This document shows, in pieces, positions 59,853 through 64,000 of a stretch of DNA of 64,000 nt. A program made the translations under genes and the position numbers. This stretch comes from Streptomyces parvus (GTDB lineage: Bacteria > Actinomycetota > Actinomycetes > Streptomycetales > Streptomycetaceae). The notes under the pieces are model-generated. The model made no database searches. It saw nothing but the letters and a program-made list of their open reading frames with translations, and had not been told where the DNA came from. Each line of letters begins with the position of its first letter. The first letter of the stretch is position 1. The DNA lies in the NCBI RefSeq assembly GCF_014648875.1, contig NZ_BMRY01000006.1:186001-250000 (forward strand). The letters run 5' to 3'.

Positions 59853-60398
59853 TCAGCGGCGCGAGTCGAAGGTGGCGTCGATGTGCTCGGCCACCGAGAC
59901 GACGAGGAGCCTGGTGTCGGGCACGGTGGCGCGCCAGCGGTGGCGGACCCCGCCGGAGAGGAACAGGGTGTCGCCGCTCTCCAGCCGGTGCACCTGGCCC
60001 TCCGCCTCGACGTCGACGGCGCCCGCGACGACGTACATCAGCTCGTCGTTGCGGTGCTGGAACTCGCGGCCGAGATCCGGTTCGCCGGAGAACTCCAGGG
60101 CGCTGAGCTGGTGGCGGCCGCGCACCAGGCGGCGTACGCCCTCGCCCTCCTCGCCCCGGACGACGTCCACGGCGCGGGCGGAGTCGGCGGCGGCGTGGAG
60201 CTTCTTGGTGGTGGTCTCCAGCGCTTCGGCGACGCGGTCGAGGGAGCGGGCGCTGGGGCGGGCCCGTTCGTTCTCGATCTGGCTGAGGAAGGGCACGGAG
60301 AGCCCGCTGCGCTCGGCGACCGCGGCCAGCGTGAGGCCGAGGGTCCGTCGTCGACGCCGGACCGCGGCGCCCACCCGCGGTGTGTCCTTGTCGTCCAT
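59853..60398 (-). CDS. XRE-family regulator with C-terminal cupin
   Basis: A 181-residue regulator: an XRE helix-turn-helix at about residues 8-66 (GAAVRRRRRTLGLTLAAVAERSGLSVPFLSQIENERARPSARSLDRVAEAL) and a cupin_2 domain (FQHRNDELMYVVAGAVDVEAEGQVHRLESGDTLFLSGGVRHRWRATVPD) like those of PuuR or SutR. Such proteins often sense a small metabolite in the barrel. ATG at 60398 follows GGGAGGGAGC. It ends 15 bp before the BtuF-like start, on the same strand, so the two may be one transcript. Confidence 0.9.
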   Translation of the reverse strand: MDDKDTPRVGAAVRRRRRTLGLTLAAVAERSGLSVPFLSQIENERARPSARSLDRVAEALETTTKKLHAAADSARAVDVVRGEEGEGVRRLVRGRHQLSALEFSGEPDLGREFQHRNDELMYVVAGAVDVEAEGQVHRLESGDTLFLSGGVRHRWRATVPDTRLLVVSVAEHIDATFDSRR

Positions 60399-60494
60399 CT
60401 CCGAGCTCCCTCCCGCACCCGCCCATCCTCGCGGTTGCCAGCACCTTACGCACATGGTTGCGCACGACGTCCGGAAAACGACCTGCGGGCAGCC

Positions 60495-60537
60495 GGAAAG
60501 GGGTGGCCCCGCCCGAAGGCGGGGCCACCCCTTTTCC
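60495..60537 (-). terminator. Terminator after osmoprotectant operon
   Basis: A stem (left arm 60495-60513, right arm 60518-60537) beginning GGAAAAGGGG on the minus strand closes with a UUCG tetraloop in the transcript, an especially stable loop. 37 bp past the proWX stop. Confidence 0.9.
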
Positions 60538-60573
60538 TGCCTGTGTTCTCGGTGCCCGTCGGGCCCGTGGGCC

Positions 60574-63195
60574 CTACTGGGGCGCCATGGTGTCCGCGAT
60601 GCCCGGGTTGTCGTCCATCCAAGCCTTCACGGCTTCCTCCTCGTGGCCCGCGCCGCGCTTCTGGATCTCGTTCTCCAGGCCGCCGAGCTGCTTCTCGGTG
60701 AGCTTGAAGTCCTTGAACCACTTCGTCAGCTGCGGGTACTGCTCCGGGAACTCCTTGGAGGCGATGGTATGTAGCCGGTCGCCTTCACCGAACGCCTTCT
60801 CGGGGTCCTTCAGCTTGGTCATGCCGTACTCGTTGTACGCCCAGTGCGGGGTCCACAGCAGGACGGCGATGGGCTCCTTCTTGGCGTACGCGCGCTTCAG
60901 CTCGGCCAGCATGCCGGGCGTGGAGGAGTCGACGACCTCGTACTCCTTGTCCAGGCCGTAACTCGGCAGGACGTTCTTCTTGAGGTTCTCCATGGTGGCG
61001 GTGCCGGGCTCGATGCCGACGATCCGGCCCTTGAAGTCGGAGCCCTTGCCCTTGAGGTCGTCGAGGGTCTTGACGTCCTTGACGTAGTCGGGGACGGCGA
61101 CCTCGATGGAGGTCGGCCCGTACCAGGAGCCGAGGTCCGTCAGCTTGTCGCCGTACTTGTCCCAGTAGTTCTTCTGGGTGTACGGCAGCCAGCCGTCGAA
61201 CTGGACGTCGATCTGGCCGCGCGACATCGCGGCGTACATCGGGCCGACCTCGAACTGCTTGAGGTTGATCGTGTAGCCGCGCTCCTCCAGGACCGCCTTC
61301 CACAGGTACGTGGCGGCGATGTCCTCCTCCCAGGGGAACCAGGCGACCTCCAGCGCGCGGTCACGCTCGTCCTTGCCGCCGGCGGCCTTGGCGTCCTTCG
61401 GGACCGGGGACCACTTGTCGGCGACGCCCGGGTTGGCCTTCAGCCAGGTGCGGACGGCTTCCTGCTCCTTGCCGGAGCCGGCCTTCTGGATCTCGGCCTC
61501 CAGGCTGGTGAGCTGCTTCTCGGTCATCTTGAAGCTCTTCAGCCACTTGGCGACCTCGGGGTTCTCCTGCGAGAAGCCCTTGCGTGCCAGGGTGTGGATG
61601 CCGTCGCCCTTGCCCCACAGGCCCTTGGGGTCCTTGAGCTTGGTGAGGTCGAAGTCGTTGTACGCCCAGTGCGGCGACCAGAGCGGAACGACGATCGGTT
61701 CCTTCTTGGCGTACGCGCGCTTCAGCTCGGCCAGCATGGACGGCGTGGAGCCGTCGATGAGCTTGTACTCCTTGTCCAGGCCGTAGCCCGGCAGGAGCTT
61801 GTCCTTGAGCAGGCCCATCTCGCCGGCGCTCGGCTCGATGCCGACGATGCGGCCCTTGAACTCGGAGGCCCGGCCCTTCAGGTCCTCCATGGACTTGATG
61901 TCCTTCATGTACGCCGGGACGGCCAGTTCCAGCGAGGTGGGGGCGTACCAGGAGCCCATGTCCTCCAGGCGGTCCTGGTACTTCTTCCAGTAGCTGGCGT
62001 GGGTGACCGGCAGCCAGGAGTCGGTCTGGAAGTCGATCTGCCCGTTGGCCATGCCGGTGTACAGCGCGCCGGCCTCGTACTGCTTGACGTCGACCTCGAA
62101 GCCGCGCTGCTCCAGCATCTCCTTCCAGAGGAACGTGGAGGCAATGCCCTCGTCCCACGGGATGTAGCCGATGCTGATCTTCTTGCCGTCGCCGATCTGC
62201 GCGGTCTTGCCGGCGGTGTCGTCCTTGGAGCCGCCGAAGACGCTCATGCCACCCGCGACGAGGGCGAGGGCGACGATGGCGGCGACCGCGACCACGGGCT
62301 GGGGGCGGTAGGTCCAGATCTTCCAGCCCTCGGCCATGGCGCGGGCCTTGACGACCGCGCGGCGGCCCAGCGGGGAGACCACGGTGCCGAGGGCGCCGGT
62401 CATCCGGTCCAGGTACATGGCGAGGATGACGATGGAGATGCCCGCCTCGAAGCCGAGGCCGACGTCGACGTTGCCGATGGCACGGTAGACGGAGCCGCCG
62501 AGGCCGCCGCCGCCGACCATGCCCGCGATGACGACCATGGACAGGCCGAGCATGATGACCTGGTTGATACCGGCCATGATCGTGGGCAGCGCGAGGGGCA
62601 GCTGGACGCGCAGCAGGGTGTTGCGCGAGGTGGTGCCGAAGGCCTCGGCAGCCTCGACGAGTTCACCGTCGACCTGGCGGATGCCGAGCTCGGTCATCCG
62701 GACGCCCGGGGGCAGCGCGAAGATGATCGTGGCGATGATGCCGGGGACCACGCCGACGCCGAAGAAGATGACGCCGGGGATCAGGTAGACCATGGCGGGC
62801 ATGGTCTGCATGAAGTCCAGGACCGGGCGGACCACCGCGCTGACCGTCTTGGACCGGGAGGCCCAGATGCCCAGCGGTACGGCGATGACCAGGGTGACGA
62901 GGGTCGCGACGAGCACCAGGGTGAGGGTGTCCATCGCCTCGTCCCACAGTTCGACGGAGTCGATGAGGGCGAATCCGACGAAGGTGAGCAGGGCGGCGGA
63001 CAGGCCGCGCAGCCACCAGGCGATGACGGCGACGATGCCCGCGAACAGCAGGGGTGCGGGGGCGGACAGGACGGCGGCTATGCCGTCGAACATGCCGCTG
63101 ACGATCGAGCTGATGGCGTCGAAGAGCCAGACGAGGTGGGTCTGCAGCCAGTCGACCGCGGAGTCGACCCATTCGCCGAGGGGGAGCCTAAACAC
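60574..63195 (-). CDS. Betaine/osmoprotectant ABC transporter: permease fused to two binding domains
   Basis: An 873-residue fusion. Residues 1-290 are a ProW-like permease (six helices; EAA loop [30 protein letters not shown]). After a further membrane helix near 301-320 are two tandem OpuAC-type substrate-binding domains, about 338-605 and 615-870, sharing [33 protein letters not shown] and PHWAYN motifs. Tryptophans 347, 394 and 510, and their equivalents in domain 2 (W622, W667, W783 approx.), match the aromatic box for quaternary ammonium compounds. The GTG start overlaps the ATPase stop by 8 bp. Confidence 0.92.
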   Translation of the reverse strand: MFRLPLGEWVDSAVDWLQTHLVWLFDAISSIVSGMFDGIAAVLSAPAPLLFAGIVAVIAWWLRGLSAALLTFVGFALIDSVELWDEAMDTLTLVLVATLVTLVIAVPLGIWASRSKTVSAVVRPVLDFMQTMPAMVYLIPGVIFFGVGVVPGIIATIIFALPPGVRMTELGIRQVDGELVEAAEAFGTTSRNTLLRVQLPLALPTIMAGINQVIMLGLSMVVIAGMVGGGGLGGSVYRAIGNVDVGLGFEAGISIVILAMYLDRMTGALGTVVSPLGRRAVVKARAMAEGWKIWTYRPQPVVAVAAIVALALVAGGMSVFGGSKDDTAGKTAQIGDGKKISIGYIPWDEGIASTFLWKEMLEQRGFEVDVKQYEAGALYTGMANGQIDFQTDSWLPVTHASYWKKYQDRLEDMGSWYAPTSLELAVPAYMKDIKSMEDLKGRASEFKGRIVGIEPSAGEMGLLKDKLLPGYGLDKEYKLIDGSTPSMLAELKRAYAKKEPIVVPLWSPHWAYNDFDLTKLKDPKGLWGKGDGIHTLARKGFSQENPEVAKWLKSFKMTEKQLTSLEAEIQKAGSGKEQEAVRTWLKANPGVADKWSPVPKDAKAAGGKDERDRALEVAWFPWEEDIAATYLWKAVLEERGYTINLKQFEVGPMYAAMSRGQIDVQFDGWLPYTQKNYWDKYGDKLTDLGSWYGPTSIEVAVPDYVKDVKTLDDLKGKGSDFKGRIVGIEPGTATMENLKKNVLPSYGLDKEYEVVDSSTPGMLAELKRAYAKKEPIAVLLWTPHWAYNEYGMTKLKDPEKAFGEGDRLHTIASKEFPEQYPQLTKWFKDFKLTEKQLGGLENEIQKRGAGHEEEAVKAWMDDNPGIADTMAPQ

Positions 63196-64000
63196 CGGCC
63201 ACCTTCTTCACGTCGGCACCTGCCGCGGCCGCGGCCGCGGGTTCGGAGTCGCGGGGCGCCTCGGCCGGGGTCATCGGCTCGCCGAGGACGGCGAGCAGCC
63301 GGGAGCTGGGGACGACGCCGACGAGCTTGCCCTTGGCGTCGGTGACGGCGACCGGGTCCGGGCTCTGCGCGCAGGGCGTGAACAGGTCGATGATCGGGGT
63401 GGACTCGGCGACCGTGGCGGGGGCGGCGGCGAGCACGTCCTGCGGGGTGCGCAGCTCGGTGCCGTCCGCGGCCTTGCCTCCCATCACGGTGTGCGGCTCG
63501 GCCATGATCGCGCTTGCGGTGAGCACCCGGGAGCGGTCGACGTCCTGGGTGAAGGAGGCGACGTAGTCGTTGGCCGGGGTGACGAGGATGTCCTCGGCGC
63601 TGCCGAGCTGGACGATCTTCCCGTCGCGCATGACGGCGATCCGGTCGCCGAGCCGCATGGCCTCGTTGAGGTCGTGGGTGATGAAGACGATGGTCTTCTT
63701 CAGACGCTTCTGGAGCTCCAGGAGCTGGTCCTGCATGTCACGGCGGATCAGCGGGTCGAGGGCGCTGAAGGACTCGTCCATGAGCAGCAGGTCGGCGTCG
63801 GTGGCCAGGGCGCGGGCGAGGCCCACGCGCTGCTGCATACCGCCGGACAGCTCGTCGGGCCAGGACTTCTCCCAGCCTTCGAGGCCGGTGAGCCGCAGCG
63901 CCTCGGCGGCGCGCACCTCGCGCTCCTCGCGCGAGACGCCCTGGACCTCCAGGCCGTACGCGGCGTTCTCCAGGACGCTCCGGTGGGGGAAGAGCGCGAA
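63188..64000 (-). CDS. Osmoprotectant ABC transporter ATPase with CBS domains, N terminus off-window
   Basis: The 270-codon fragment lacks its start, which lies beyond the right edge. It continues from [19 protein letters not shown] and contains the signature [16 protein letters not shown], Walker [17 protein letters not shown] and the H-loop [19 protein letters not shown], which are of the ProV/OpuAA type. The C terminus holds CBS-like stretches ([29 protein letters not shown]) that sense ionic strength in this family, then an Ala-rich tail. First gene of this two-gene cluster within view, overlapping the permease-binding fusion by 8 bp. Confidence 0.93.
   Translation of the reverse strand, partial: FALFPHRSVLENAAYGLEVQGVSREEREVRAAEALRLTGLEGWEKSWPDELSGGMQQRVGLARALATDADLLLMDESFSALDPLIRRDMQDQLLELQKRLKKTIVFITHDLNEAMRLGDRIAVMRDGKIVQLGSAEDILVTPANDYVASFTQDVDRSRVLTASAIMAEPHTVMGGKAADGTELRTPQDVLAAAPATVAESTPIIDLFTPCAQSPDPVAVTDAKGKLVGVVPSSRLLAVLGEPMTPAEAPRDSEPAAAAAAGADVKKVAGV

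Noticed and set aside
60844-63345. 833-codon plus-strand ORF opposite the osmoprotectant transporter
   Set aside because: Antisense shadow of the tandem domain fusion; low-complexity Asp/Val/Gly.

Overview
The window is a stretch of high-GC, gene-dense actinobacterial chromosome, almost certainly from a Streptomyces or a very close relative. The evidence is the G/C-rich third codon positions, the frequent GTG/TTG starts, the many leaderless promoters, and actinobacterial families such as DUF5997, DUF1844, DUF1918, DUF2510, GPP34, mycosin and a TPR regulator of the NsdA type. The gene order (argCJBDR, pheST, infC-rpmI-rplT, betaine ABC transporter) also fits the core of a Streptomyces chromosome as I remember it. 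I see no insertion sequence, prophage, CRISPR array, tRNA or rRNA gene. Long ORFs antisense to real genes are codon-bias shadows and were left out.

Layout: 1-6.3 kb holds the edge of a cobalamin methyltransferase gene, a GNAT enzyme, the methionine importer metNIQ behind a leaderless Cys/Met-rich leader peptide, two membrane proteins, another GNAT and a sigma-like factor. 6.4-14.2 kb holds a Tat-exported glycerophosphodiesterase, an acyltransferase, a TetR-controlled DHA2 efflux pump, the RNA-polymerase-protecting motor protein HelR behind a rifamycin-associated-element-like palindrome, and an aldo/keto reductase. 14.2-24.2 kb is the arginine block: argH and argG, then a HEAT protein and an L,D-transpeptidase, then the tightly coupled operon argC-argJ-argB-argD-argR, with candidate ARG boxes over the argG and argC promoters. 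24.3-41 kb is mixed: an unknown 178-aa protein, GPP34, a HEAT protein plus a MerR-HEAT fusion under a MerR-type promoter, a GT-C-like membrane protein, the LysR-like/DUF5997 divergent pair, cyclophilin, a beta-lactamase-fold enzyme, a degenerate histidine phosphatase, a MocR regulator and EamA exporter sharing one CATG start, a glycoside hydrolase, 3-hydroxyacyl-CoA dehydrogenase, NUDIX and a TPR regulator. 41.5-49.1 kb is translation machinery: pheS-pheT, an orphan sensor kinase, a SpoU-type rRNA methyltransferase, and infC-rpmI-rplT, with infC probably starting at AUC. 49.4-60.4 kb holds DUF1844, aquaporin, SseB-like protein, a mycosin coupled to a Pro-rich membrane protein, an alanine-racemase-fold enzyme, DUF2510 protein, a LysR/TDT-exporter pair, a BtuF-like protein and an XRE-cupin regulator. 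60.5-64 kb is an osmoprotectant ABC transporter whose permease is fused to two tandem binding domains.

Together this is mainly housekeeping sequence (amino-acid supply, aminoacylation, initiation factor, osmoprotection) with several stress or resistance modules inserted. The most notable points are the HelR locus with its rifamycin-associated-element-like palindrome, the Cys/Met leader peptide upstream of metNIQ, the MerR-HEAT operon with a 19-bp-spaced operator-promoter, the overlapping divergent leaderless starts of the MocR/EamA pair, and the AUC start of infC. All functional assignments come from reading the translated sequence; no database search was run.
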